DNA of 64,000 nt from Sindora glabra (taxonomy: Eukaryota > Streptophyta > Magnoliopsida > Fabales > Fabaceae), in NCBI GenBank assembly GCA_020226215.1, contig CM035226.1, forward strand, positions 92,342,895 to 92,406,894, in the 5' to 3' direction. The notes under the pieces are model-generated. The model ran no database searches, had not been told where the DNA came from, and saw nothing but the letters and a program-made list of their open reading frames with translations. The translations under genes and the position numbers were made by a program. Positions 1 to 12,900 of the stretch are shown piece by piece. How positions within the stretch are numbered: position 1 is the stretch's first letter; each line of letters begins with the position of its first letter.

Positions 1-491
1 CCTCTGATATTTCCTATTATCCATTCTCCAAGATGGTTTCTTATATTTGCAGAGTAGCCAACCAAACCTGGGTTTCCTTTAAATGAATCATCAGTGTTAA
101 GTTTATAAAATCTGATAGGAGGAGGTTCCCACCTAATATTCATAAATTGTTATGGAAAAGGTGTTTTACTATGTCCCATAATGACCTAAAATTCTGCTGC
201 TTTGGCAATAGTCAAAGTCTTTAAGTTTAGGCTTCCTTGGTCAGGGTTGAATATTTTTCTATTCCTATGTAACAAGAGTGTCCATATATCATAAGCAAAA
301 ACAGTAGCCTAAGGAATATTGATATTGCAACTTAACTCATTTGAGGTTAGGTTACCCTTAAGCCAAATATCAAAATTAGAATGTAACAGATTTATATAAG
401 GAGAAGGGATGCCAATATCATTCCAAAAGGCAAGAGCAACAGGGCATTTACACAGTAAATGAACAATTGAATCTAAGCTAGAATTACACAA
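1..491 (-). mobile_element. Decayed LINE (non-LTR retrotransposon) fragment: zf-RVT and RNase H ends
   Basis: Read on the minus strand, 491-309 encodes a 60-residue frame whose start resembles the zinc-binding segment after plant LINE reverse transcriptases (S-x2-SIVHLLCKCPVALAFW). After a stop, the strand below about 137 reads W-E-P-P-P, then LNTDDSFKGNPG, then IRNHLGEWIIGN. This is the start of the RNase H-like domain of the same proteins, where the family usually has NTDGS. The order zf-RVT then RNase H is the normal LINE ORF2 order. The two pieces are separated by stops and a frame change, so the copy is dead. It runs off the left edge, where the remaining C-terminal part and poly(A) tail would lie. 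Confidence 0.75.
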
Positions 492-589
492 AACAACTTG
501 GGAAAATATCTACTCCGCTTCTAGTTATCAGCTCCCTTGTAGGATTTCTTTTCAAAACAGTCAGCCAGACAAAAAAAAAAAAATTATTT

Positions 590-620
590 GATTGATATTT
601 GATGATACCAAATATCAATC
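590..620. other. Perfect 12-bp stem-loop
   Basis: GATTGATATTTG (590-601) is followed by a 7-nt loop and its exact reverse complement (609-620). It lies next to an A-run at 571-582, between the LINE relic and the beta-galactosidase gene. No loop motif or U-tract points to a function. It could be a remnant of a small foldback element. Confidence 0.5.
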
Positions 621-654
621 TAATCGCGGAATGATTATTCATTCACAAAAAGGG

Positions 655-661
655 TATAAAT
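655..661 (+). promoter_or_regulatory. Candidate TATA box of the beta-galactosidase gene
   Basis: TATAAAT lies about 310 bp upstream of the chosen start codon and is the best TATA match in the interval. A start about 30 bp downstream would leave a 5' leader of roughly 280 nt that includes the CT-rich stretch at 883-901, common in plant leaders. A weaker alternative is CCAAT at 782-786 followed by AATATAAC, which would give a leader of about 150 nt. The TTTTGCAG just before the ATG also resembles an acceptor site, so a leader intron is possible. Confidence 0.3.
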
Positions 662-901
662 TTTTTAAAAGCAGATGAGGGAAACGGCAAGTAATCACTT
701 TGGGTTTGGGCCATCCATTGATCACTGAACCATCATACACTAGACGGCAAAAATTGCCGTGGCAGGCACTACTACAACTAGCCAATAATATAACAGCAGA
801 GTGCTAGCTAGTCTGATCTTTTCGTTACTCTTCACTGATCACTGGTGATTTCTCTTTCTGCTTTTGTATCGCTCTTTGGTTCTCTCTCTCTGTCTCTCTC
901 T

Positions 902-933
902 ATGCTGCAATCCTTTCGTTGATGTGCAACTGA
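902..933 (+). promoter_or_regulatory. Two overlapping mini upstream ORFs in the 5' leader
   Basis: Two very short reading frames precede the main ATG. The first is 902-922, six residues (MLQSFR) and a stop. The second is 922-933, three residues (MCN) and a stop. The stop of the first shares its last base with the second ATG (TGATG), which allows termination and reinitiation. Both are out of frame with the main ORF at 966. Short plant uORFs often dampen translation; whether these lie in the mature mRNA depends on the unknown transcription start. Confidence 0.4.
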
Positions 934-965
934 ATTCAACCATACTTTTTGATCGCATTTTGCAG

Positions 966-3900
966 ATGGCATCATTGGTTGGTCAACTTGTTTTTCCTTT
1001 AGAGAATGGTTATAGAGTTTGGGAGGACCCTTCATTCATCAAGTGGAAAAAAAGCGACGCTCATGTTACTTTGCATTGCCATGATTCAGTCGAAGGTGAA
1101 GACACTTTTTTTTTTTTTGGGTAATTTTGCATCTGTAATTTATATTGTATTATTGAAAATAATTGATTTTGCGTTCTAAGTTTGTTTGGTGGGATAATTT
1201 TAACAATTGGGTCTCTGTTAATTGGTATTTTTAGGTCGTGGTTGGTTTGATTCAATCGAAGATGGGGTTTCATTGTAAACTCTTTCTCCTTTTAGGGCCT
1301 ATATATGAGTGAAAAGTATGTTTCTGATATTCTCATATTGATTTTATTCAAAATATTGTCTAGCTTTTCAACTTACATGTTGAGGAGAATATGAAATCCA
1401 GATTTATAATAAGTCTTGTGGCTGATTATTAGTATTAGTATTTACAAATAATTCTCTTAAAATGCTATTAGCATAGTAAGCACAAAAATTTTAAGTCCTT
1501 TTGAACTGCGGTTATTCTTATCCGGCAATATCATAGTTTATCCTATGAACTCCTTTTTGTATTCAGATTATATTTTTTAGTCACCGTTTGAGCATTAATT
1601 TTCTTCCGATCAGCTGTTATTCAGATTGAATTTATTAGTCACTGTTTCAGCAAAGATGGTATCCAATAATAGTTCCTAGGATAAGTGTAACATTCTCAAA
1701 TTTTGAGGCTTGTTGATGGTGCTGTACTTTATCCACATTCTTTCAATATGCAATTGAAGTTTGCCTTGCTTTCTTATTTTTGAAAACCTGACATTCTGTG
1801 ACGGTGGGTGGTAGGATCTCTTAAATACTGGTATAATCGCAACAAAGTAGACTTTCTGGTTTCGAAGTCTGCTGTTTGGAATGATGATGCTGTTAACGGT
1901 GCTCTTGAAAGTGCTGCGTTTTGGGTCAAAGACTTGCCCTTTGTCAAGTCGTTGTCTGGATATTGGAAATTTTGCTTAGCTTCAAATCCTAACAGTGTCC
2001 CTTCGAAGTTCTATGAAAGTGAGTTCCAGGACTCACAGTGGGACACTTTGCCTGGTAAGTGCGTATTTATTTTTTTATCATGGTTTTCTGTGATATGACT
2101 CCTTCCTTACCACTTTATGTGTTGCATTTGACTTTCTGATCATAAAAAGTATGCTATGACTTATTATAAGGGACATTACATCTTGTTTGGAACTTTATAT
2201 TTATAATTGAATATACTAGGCCAACTGTTACTGTAAACTGATTGTGCATTAGAGAGGAAACCAAGTTACATGAGGAAATCGTGCCCTTTTTTTTTTCTTT
2301 TTGGCTGATATATAACCTAATCATGTCAGTCTAAATAAATTTGCTCCTCATTCGAATTATATTTAGTTTGTCTGAAATTTGGTTCAAAACTTGTTCTGCT
2401 ATGAAATATTGTTTGGTAAATCCGTTATAAAAATTTTAGATAAAGTATCAAGAGAGAGAATGAGAGAGAAATAAAGGATATTTTTTGTTTGAGTGAAAAC
2501 TACTTTTTTGCAGGATTTGTTCTAAACTAGTTTTGACTCATAAATAGATTAAATAAGAGCCAATTTTTAAAATTTTGATATGTTATGAAACATGAGTTTT
2601 CATAACCAGCTAAACTGTACCTAGTAAGCTGGAACATGAAATTTGACGAACATCCCATAAAAGTTACTTGTTTGACTCCAACAAGGCACATTTGGAGCAT
2701 CCAACAAAGGCAAGGGCTGCAAGTCGTTAATAACAGGATTGATGGAGAACATTAAAATGTGGGCCTGTTACTGTGGTCCATTGTTTTCTTTACATGTCTA
2801 AGTGGATGGGAAAGGAAGTTATGCCCTGCACAACCAAACAGCTCTTACATTGAAACCTAAAATTTTATCTTCCTACATTTGAATCTAACTTATGAAATAT
2901 CATCTCAATAACAATGTTAGTAATTGATATATAAATGCTACATATAGTCAGCTCTGTAGATATTGGTATGTACCAGAAAAGTAAAATTTTTATTTTAATG
3001 CTCTTCCCAACGTGAACATGAAAACCCTATCAAGTCATTTATAAGATGGTTTACTGTTGTTTCACCAAAGTGTCATGATGATGGAATTCATAATGCCAGC
3101 ATGAAAGGGGAATTGGATAAAAGGAATGCCAGAATCTCTAAAGGTATTGGAACCTTTATACATGTTGGACAAAACTGTTCACCTGCCCTCTATTTGATGC
3201 TCTGTCTCATCCCTAATCTTCTTAGGTTGTTTTTGTCACTGATATTCAGATATATTGGAGAATTTTATTTTACAGAGTTTTTCTTCTCTCTGCCTGTATC
3301 ATTATTTTTGAATTATATTGTTGCTTTTCCTCACTTTTGCCATACTTTTTCTCAACAAAAAAAAGAGTTCCTGTTTTATATGATAACTCAATTGCACACC
3401 ACAAGAATTTACACTTCTATGAATTGTCTCGTGTCATAACTGATACTCGCCAGTGCTGAATTAACCTATGTCTCATTCCTATTTTCCAATTTGGTGACAG
3501 TTCCCTCAAATTGGCAGATGCATGGATTTGACTGCCCTATATATACAAATACTGATTACCCTTTTCCAATGGATCCTCCTTTTGTTTCAAAGGAAAATCC
3601 TACTGGCTGCTACAGGGTGTACTTCCACATTCCTAAAGAATGGGAGGGTATGATATACTCCAATGTATTGGTAATGTTGGTTTAGTTTTGTGTCCGTTGT
3701 CTTTTATTGATCAACATATGCCATGCAGGGTCTGGTGTTTGTCAGTACTTTTCTCTAGCTAACCAATTCTTTTATTAAATAACTCATTAGTATTGTGCAT
3801 CATAGTTACATTTTCAGATTGATTTCGATTACAAAAAAATTAAGTGTTTGTTTTTTTCTCCTTTCCGTTTGGCTTTTTATGTGTAGAATTGTTTGTGATG

Positions 3901-6900
3901 ACAGAGCCTGAAATGTAAATTTCATAAGATTTGCCTTCTCAAACTAACAAAATACCATATTTTGATGTGTTGCAAAAATACATTTTTTTTTGCTTTTAAT
4001 TTGCCATAAGTCCTCCCCCCTCTTCTTTGGCTTTGTCAATAATTGAATTGGTTAAAATCTAAAATTTTGCTGTACATTGATTGGATTTTGACAGGTCGGA
4101 GGATTCTGTTGCACTTTGAAGCTGTTGATTCTGCTTTTTGTGCATGGATCAATGGTTCCGCTGTAGGATATAGGTACTTGAGGACTCTTTTGAGAGATTT
4201 TTATATCCCAGTTTCATCCTGTAATTAAATGCTTGTTTTAAACACCTTTTTTTTTAAAAAAAAAATCCAATTTAAAAATTGTACCCATAATTCACATTGT
4301 TTCCTAGATGCCTCTCTCTCTCTCACGCATGCATGCAAAAACACACATGCACAAAACACTTGCTCACTCACTCATGCAGACATACACAAACACGGGTGGT
4401 AAGTGGTCCTTCACTATTTTTTTAATTTTTTAATTTTGAATAAAAGAAGAATCCTAGCACACAAGAAAAAGATAAAAATACAGATGCAAAAGATAAGCCA
4501 TCCTTTTGGAGAGCTATCTTGGGCAATATTTTACTTCATTTTTGAGATGCTCTTTGATGATTTCTGATGAGTCTTTTTCCTATCCAATCCCCACTTTTGT
4601 CATTCTCTTAGGGGGGGAAAATGAGATGGAGGGAAGACTTGTTAGCAGCATCTACTCTGCCTAATTTGTGACCTTTGGTCAGTTAGCATCTGTCTCTTGT
4701 TTTGTTTCTCTGACCTTTTTTTGGTTTCTTTTAGAAAGCTTTTTCCTCGTTCTTTGTACTCATTCACCATTCTTCTCCCCTGACCCTGGAAAAAAAGCAG
4801 GCAGCTTAAGTTAGAGTTTATATGTTGAATAGATTGCACTGACTTGTCATACCCTTTTTATGTATGATATAAAACTAATGCAGAAAACATATACATTAAA
4901 TAATAACCCCTTTCTTGATAATAACATTTCAATATGCAACCTATATTTTTCTTTTTAGTTACCATATGCAAGATGGATTAACAAATGTTCCTTTATATTT
5001 ATTGTTTTGATCCTTGCAAAATTTTGTCTCTTCTTTTGATGAACATAATTACACGAATGAAATTTTACATGAATCAATTCTGGGATCAACTAACAATCTT
5101 AATATCTGGTTTGGACAGTCAGGACAGCAGGCTACCTGCCGAGTTTGAAATCACCGACTTGTGTCATCCATGTGGTTCAGACCTTAAGAATGTGCTAGCT
5201 GTTCAAGTGTTTAGATGGAGTGATGGTACTTACCTTGAAGATCAGGACCATTGGTGGTTGTCCGGCATACATCGTGATGTGCTTCTTCTTTCAAAGCCAA
5301 AGGTTTATTTTCGCTTGAATTTATCCTTATCCACCATTGTTTTTTCTTGTTATTTGAAATGTTTTCTTGTTAGAGTTCTGGAAATGAATAAGAACTTTGT
5401 GTGTGACTTACAGTTCGTGTAGCAGTAAGAGCCTTGTATGTGACTCACAACATAGATGTTTTAAAGAGGGAAAAAAAGGGGAATGTGTGATTAACTCTCT
5501 CATACTTTTCTTGTGTATAATAATATCTTTTTCTATTTTAAAAAGTAAACTGAAATGCTGACAAAATTTCTTAGCACTAAAATGAGGTTATAACCATATC
5601 TTTTTTATCTTAATAACAGTCACAGTTCAACTGAGATGGTGAACTTTTTCACAATCTAGCATTTGATTCTTTTATCCTGAGTGAGAGAATATCTATAAAT
5701 AAAGGCAGCTATTGAATATAATTAGAAACGGAAATTCTGTATTCTATACCTGATTGTTTGCTAGATTGTATTCTGAATGCCCTCAATGCATCCTGATTGT
5801 GGCTTATAATATAGACCTATTTAATAATGTAATAGTTGTCCGACAGAGTTATGTATTAATATATACCTTCTTGTTGTAATTTTTGTTTGAACAAATAGGA
5901 GGTTAAATTTATCTTGCAGTTCGTTTATTTCCTGCTTGTGCTAATATTGATTATAATATGGTGTGTAGGTTTTCATCACTGACTATTTTTTCAAATCAAA
6001 CCTTGCTGAAGACTTCTCTTATGCAGAGATACTGGTATGCATCAATAAAGCATGAAATCCCCCTCCAACCCCACCCCTCAAAATTTTTTTTTATATCTTG
6101 TATGTACACTGTGTAATAAACTGTTGATAAATGCAATTTACCAAATTTACATATGAAATTATATCAGTCGACCTCTTCTATGCTTTCACAATATTCAATT
6201 CTGAAGTTTTGGGGTTAATAAGGACAAGAGGGCTGTTTCAGATTGTGCTTAATTTGCTATCATTTGGTAAATGCTAGAAATTTCAGATATCAAGCTCAGT
6301 CAAGTGTTATGGTGGGATAGGATTATGCTTGTAACCTCTCTTTGGATAAAAGCTAATGTTTGCTTTGGAGAGTTGAGTCTATCCAAATTGCATAGAGTTT
6401 GGTGGTGGTTTTCTTAATTTTGTTTCTTTCTTCTTTTGGAGGATTCCTTATCCTCTTCTCATGTAATCTCTTATCTATTTATTAAATGTTTTTTTTTTCA
6501 TTAAAAGAAAATTATATTTACTTGTAGTGTTCTGCCCATATTGCCTCATAACTACCATCAGTTTTATAAAAAGGAAGATGTACATATATATATATATATA
6601 TATATTAATATATGTATTGTGTATTATTATGTTTGAGATCCCTCTATTATTAATCTTATGCAATATGTGACCCAGGTTGAAGTAAAAATAGATAACTCAC
6701 GAGAGATATCCAAGGATAACGTCCTTACAAATTATACCATAGAAGCTGCACTGTATGATTCTGGAAGGTGGGACACTTGTGATGGATACCCTGATTTCCT
6801 TTCGTCTAATGTAGTAGACATTAAGCTTCAACCATCAGGTGTACGATTAGGTTTCCATGGCTATGTGCTTGTGGGTAAATTGGAATCACCAAAGCTTTGG

Positions 6901-9900
6901 TCTGCAGAGCAGGTGAGATATTTGTCGCATATTTTATGTGGTTGAGATGATATATGTTCACTAAATACTGGACTGATCAACAGAACTCTGAGCTGAAATT
7001 TAAGTCAGAAGTCTTTAAGTTGTGCAAGTGACAGAAATGCTACTTGAATAGAGTCATTGGACTTCATGGCATTGATAATATTCCATTTTGAAAGATGATA
7101 ATAAAGTATGCTTCCTGTGAATATGTTTTAAACTGCATTCTCACTAGGGTGCAAGTAGGTCAGGCGGCTTATGAAGGGCCTACGGCTTAACTTACTTAAG
7201 ACCTAATTTAGCTTAGCCTATTTATCTAAATAAGCGAAGTTTAGGCTAATAAATTAGCTTATTTAGATAAATAGGTTAAGTTTGTTTTTATTTAGACTTG
7301 ATTTATATGCCTATCAAGCCGGCCTATTTAATTATAAATGTATTTATAAATAACATAATATAATACATATTTTACATACAAATAATATATATATATGCCT
7401 AATTAGGCCATTGGACAATTTTGGATCTTAAAAAAATTTTAGTTTATTGACAAATTTGAAAATTTATTTATATAAAGAAGTTTTTAAATAGGCTAACAGG
7501 CTAAGTTGAGCTTTTTTAATAGGTCAGGCCGAGTTTAAATTTTGGCTTTATATAGGCTAATAGGTCAGGCTTAGGCCAATAATTTAGAAAGCAGGCTGGC
7601 CTATTTAAGATAAAGTCTAACTAGGCCTAGCCCATTTGCATTCTTGTCACTTTCTATCATGCACTTTTCTATAGTAAATTAGTTTACAGGTTTTTTTTTC
7701 TCCTTAAAGCTTCATAATTTCATATGACCTTGTTCATTGAGAACATTTTTACATTGTATCACATTTCCTGGTTTTCCTATTTGATTCTCATTTGATATTG
7801 TTATATTTGCATTTACTCACAGCCATATCTTTATACCTTAGTTGTCACCCTCAAAGATCCATCTGGCTCCGTTGTTGACTGTGAATCATGTCCAGTCGGC
7901 TTTAGGAAAGTATCTAAAGCCCACAAACAGCTGCTTGTTAACGGACAAGCAATCATAATTAGAGGTGTGAACAGGCATGAACATCATCCACGAGTGGGGA
8001 AGACAAACATAGAATCGTGCATGGTTAAGGTGCCTGCCTGTCTTCAGTTTTACTTATGTAGTTTCTTTGACATTCCTGTCAATTTACCTCCTAACATTGG
8101 CTAAATGCCAGATCATTTTTAGACACAAATGACTATTGTGCCACAGGATTTGGTCTTAATGAAGCAAAACAATATAAATGCCGTGAGGAACAGCCATTAC
8201 CCCCAACATCCACGTTGGTATGAGTTGTGTGATCTGTTTGGTGTGTACATGATAGATGAGGCTAACATCGAGACTCATGGTTTTGATTATTCTCAACATC
8301 TCAAGCATCCTACTTTAGAGCCAAGTTGGGCTGCTGCAATGCTGGATCGCGTGATTGGCATGGTTGAGAGAGACAAAAATCATGCATGCATTATTTCTTG
8401 GTCGTTAGGGAATGAATCTGGATATGGACCTAATCATTCTGTCTTAGCTGGTAATAATTGGATATAATTATCTTCTTTTTGGGCATATCTAAATTAACTT
8501 AATTTTTTATTCTTCTAGTTCATTTAATGTAAAAATTTATAAATAATTTTCAAAAGTAACTTTGCCAATGAATTGGTTCCAAACAACCGCCAGTTCTTTT
8601 AAGAAAATATTGATCCATATTCAAACACTTCTGCTAGTGTCATTCTTTCATGCAACAATAATTCTAAGACTCAGATCATTTTGTTTGATGTCTATTGGCA
8701 ACATAGGCATTCCTCAAAAAGTGGGTAGAATGTGAAAAACTTGCAGTAATTCAAGCAAATAATAGGTAAAACTTCTAGGACACTGTAAAGTATGGACTAA
8801 ACTAAATTAATCAGAATGTTTCTATTTATCCATCTCTGTGTGTTGTTTTCTTATCATTGGAGACCTTAATCAGGTTATATTCGGGGAAGAGACTCATCAC
8901 GTTTAGTACACTACGAAGGAGGTGGATCCAGAACTCCATGTACAGATATAGTGTGCCCCATGTATATGCGTGTTTGGGACATGTTGAAAATTGCAAATGA
9001 TCCAACTGAAACACGTCCTCTGATACTATGCGAGTATGTTTTCTTACTGTCAGAGACATTACTCTATATGAATTTCATATCAATGCATAACATGCCTTCG
9101 ACTGCTCCAACTATTCTTTTTAATAGTTCTTGATATTTGTGATGCGTATATGCCAGGTATTCACATGCAATGGGAAACAGCAATGGAAATTTACATCTAT
9201 ATTGGGAAGCAATTGACAGCACATTTGGTCTCCAAGGAGGCTTTATATGGGATTGGGTTGATCAGGTCTGTGCGTGTGTGTGTGTGTGTAATCCCTAAAT
9301 TCATTAATAAAATGATGAATATTTAGAGTAGGCCAATACAAAGGAAGATGATAAGGTACGCTCTGATAAGAAATAAAAGACAACAAAGAGGAAGATAATC
9401 AACTAGTCAAAGCTTCCTAAAATGTTCTAGAATTTCTCTCCTAGAAGCCAGAAAATTGAAATGAGGATTGCAGCAGATATTCATCCTTGAAAGTTATAGA
9501 ATTTCTCTCCAGTCATTGATTTTCAAATAACTGCATGCACAATGTAAGAACTTACCCATCTTATTCCTAAAAGGTCTTTGAAATGATGCATCAACAGTTG
9601 CTGCTTAAATTAGCAAGACCCAAAATTTACAAGTGCTACAATGATATCTTCTGAGGGGAATTTGTCTTATTTCAAAAGGAATAATTTAATGAGGAATCAG
9701 AACTTTAAGGCCAATGATGGAATGTATTTATAGGCATGGAAGAAACATCAGCATGCATTGTTTCTGTGAATAAGAAACTCAACACGTTTGGAAGTTGTAA
9801 CCATAAAAATTAGGATTCAATTCTATTGGAATTGGATTCTTTTGTAATTTTGTACATGAATTTTCCAAATGAATTGAATTCTAGTTTTTTCAGCTTCCAA

Positions 9901-12900
9901 ATGAGGGGTTAATATTTGTACAAACGATGCTGATTGATATATGACAGTAACCCTACTGTAGTAGTTCACTTGTTCATAATGGGGATGAACCTTGATGCCT
10001 TGATAAATTTCAAATTTGAAAATGCTTTACTGTCATGACATGTATTTATTATCTTGAAGGATGGAAGTAGAAATGTCGAGCTTTAGAACTGATTTAGCCT
10101 AACTTCTTATTATACTGGTGAAATGGATCTAATAGTAAATATCTCATTTTCCCCTTTACTTTAGACAAGCATTTTGAACCCTATCACTTGTGGCACAAAC
10201 TAAATAGTACTTGAAACCATAATAATCTCAGTATCATTTTTCATTTTTTTCCCTTCGAATACTACGTGTCTTTTCATGTGTATTATGTCATTGTTGCTGC
10301 CTCAGTATAACAAGTCAATTCTTTCTGTCCAAGTAGCAGATGTGGGCAAAAAATCTAACTGACAATAAATTACGATGTTCAAGATATTTTAGCCATCCAT
10401 ATATTTAGTTTTTAATTGCAAAGAGTTCTTGCTGCTGCTTTTTGACACTTCAATAAGAGTGTTTCCTCTCTTTTATTCCTGTTTTGCTGCATAATGCTTT
10501 AGCTCTTTTGTTCAATTATTAGCACCTTATCTTATTTCGTTTGCTTTGTGTCTTTCTTAAATGTCTATAGTTCATGCCTTTTGAACAAGTAACACCTAGT
10601 TTGCCATCCATTATTCATGTCAATAAATGTATGATTTTCATGGCATTGTAATTCAAATTTAAGACCTATGACTTGAGCAAGAGTATTAACAATCTGACTT
10701 TGAATGTTAAGACATACATATTCAATTAAATTTTTAAATTTCTATCTAAAAATTTACTAATTGCAATTTTCAACAATGAAAGAAAATGATTTCCCAAATG
10801 AGGAAGGTTTTCTGGGAGAATTGATGGATGTTTCACCTTTTTATAGGGTGTGTTGAAAGATGGTGTAGATGGTAAAAAGCATTGGGCTTATGGTGGTGAC
10901 TTTGGAGATTTTCCTAATGACTTGAATTTCTGCTTAAATGGCATTACATGGCCTGATCGAACTCCTCATCCTGCAGTACATGGTAAACTGACGTATTGTA
11001 CAGTAGTATGAGTCTTGCATGCAACTTTGGCTTGTAGTTGAATTGATGCGTCTTAAATCCATTTACCATGTGAATTTATGGCTTTACTTTTTTCAGAGGT
11101 CAAGTATTTATACCAACCAATCAAGGTGACATTTTCTGAAGGAAAATTAGAGGTAAATGTAATGCCACAGCAATGGGATTTTGTGTTTTAATGGTTGAAG
11201 CAGTGCATGAAGCCTTGACGAGTTTTCCATTTTCAGATAAGAAATGCCCACTTTTTTGAAGCAACACAAGGATTGGAATTCAGCTGGAGTGCTCATGGAG
11301 ATGGTTGCACCATTGGATCTGGAATTTTGTCTATTCCTCCAATAAAGCCTCAAAGCAGTTTTGCTATTGATTGGCAGTCAGGCCCCTGGTATTCGCCATG
11401 GGCTGCATCATTAGCAGAAGAATTATTCCTGACAATAACTGCTAAACTTTTGAATTCCACACGCTGGGTTGAAGCTGGTCACACCATTTCATCCACACAA
11501 ATTCAACTCCCCGCCAAGAGGGAGATTAATCCTCATGTAGTTTCTTCCTTTGATCTCCATTAGAAACAAAGGCTTGTCGTTTTTTATGGGGCTCTGAAGT
11601 GTCTCAGTAATTTTAACAATATTCCTGTCTATGCTTAACATATTAATGTTATTTCATGGATTTTTTATTGTGTCCAGGCTATCAGTATTAAAGGGACTAC
11701 CCTGCGCTCTGAAACTCTTGAAGATACAATCAGAGTAAGCCAGCAAGATCGTTGGGACATAATATTTAACATTAAAACCGGCAAAGTAGAAAGCTGGAAG
11801 GTAATGCTTACTTTTGGTTTTTTGTATATTGTTTATTATTAAACAGGAATTGCTTATCTGTTGAAATGAGAAAGCAATTGCAGAGAATATTGGAAAGGTT
11901 TGAGACTCATCTTTATTTTTATGGGTATTCAGATACCTTGTTTATAATTTGTGTTGTGGACTAACTTGATATTGTTGTTTCTCCTCTGACAATAATATGA
12001 TAAAACTGCAATCTCTTAAATTTATTTAGTTTCAAGATTTCTTGTTTGTCTCTTGGACAGGCTTGTAGACATTAGATCCAAGTTTCAGTTTGGTGGAACA
12101 TTATTCTTTCTCTGTGTTTCTTCAGAAGAAGTTGCGATGTCTTTTGGATCTACAAAATTTGTTTGACCTTACGACTCGTCTAACTGTTGACAAAACCTTG
12201 GTACTAATATTATGCTTATAAATGCTAGGTTGAAGGAGTCAACATAATCCGCAAGGGCATTCTCCCAAGTTTCTGGCGTGCTCCTACTGATAATGACAAA
12301 GGGGGAGGGCCAGCTAGTTATTTGTCCAAGTGGAAAGCTGCACAAATTGACAGGCTTCAATTCATTGCCGAGAGCTGTTCTGTACAGAACATGACACAGA
12401 ACGAAGTAAAAATACTAGTGGCTTTTCTTGGTGTTACCCTATCTGAGGATGGCTCTGTCTCCAGCCAGGAAAATTCAAAGGTATTAATCAAAGTAGATAT
12501 GATCTATACTATTTATGCTTCAGGGGATATCATAGTGGAATGTAACGTGAAACCAAATTCTCATCTTCCTCCTCTGCCACGTGTTGGAGTTGAGTTTAAT
12601 TTGGAAAAATCATTGGACAAAATAAGTTGGTATGGAAGAGGGCCATTTGAGTGTTATCCAGATAGAAAAGCAGCTGCCCAAGTTGGGATTTATGAACATA
12701 ATGTAGGTGACATGCACGTTCCCTATATTTTTCCTGTGGAATGTTCAGGTAGGGCAGATGTTAGGTGGGTGACTTTTAAAAACAACAGTGGTTTTGGAAT
12801 TTATGCTTCAAGATATGGCAGCTCTCCACCTATGCAAATGAGTGCAAGCTACTATAGCACTGCAGAGCTAGAACGTGCCACTCACAATGAAGAGCTAATT

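Noticed and set aside
571..582. A-run as poly(A) tail of the LINE fragment
   Set aside because: The LINE reads on the minus strand, so its tail would be a T-run at the low-coordinate end, outside the window.
864..965. N-terminal extension of the beta-galactosidase upstream of 966
   Set aside because: The in-frame extension begins with TTG, not ATG, and encodes a Leu/Ser-rich stretch unlike the family. The ATG at 966 gives the expected N-terminus.
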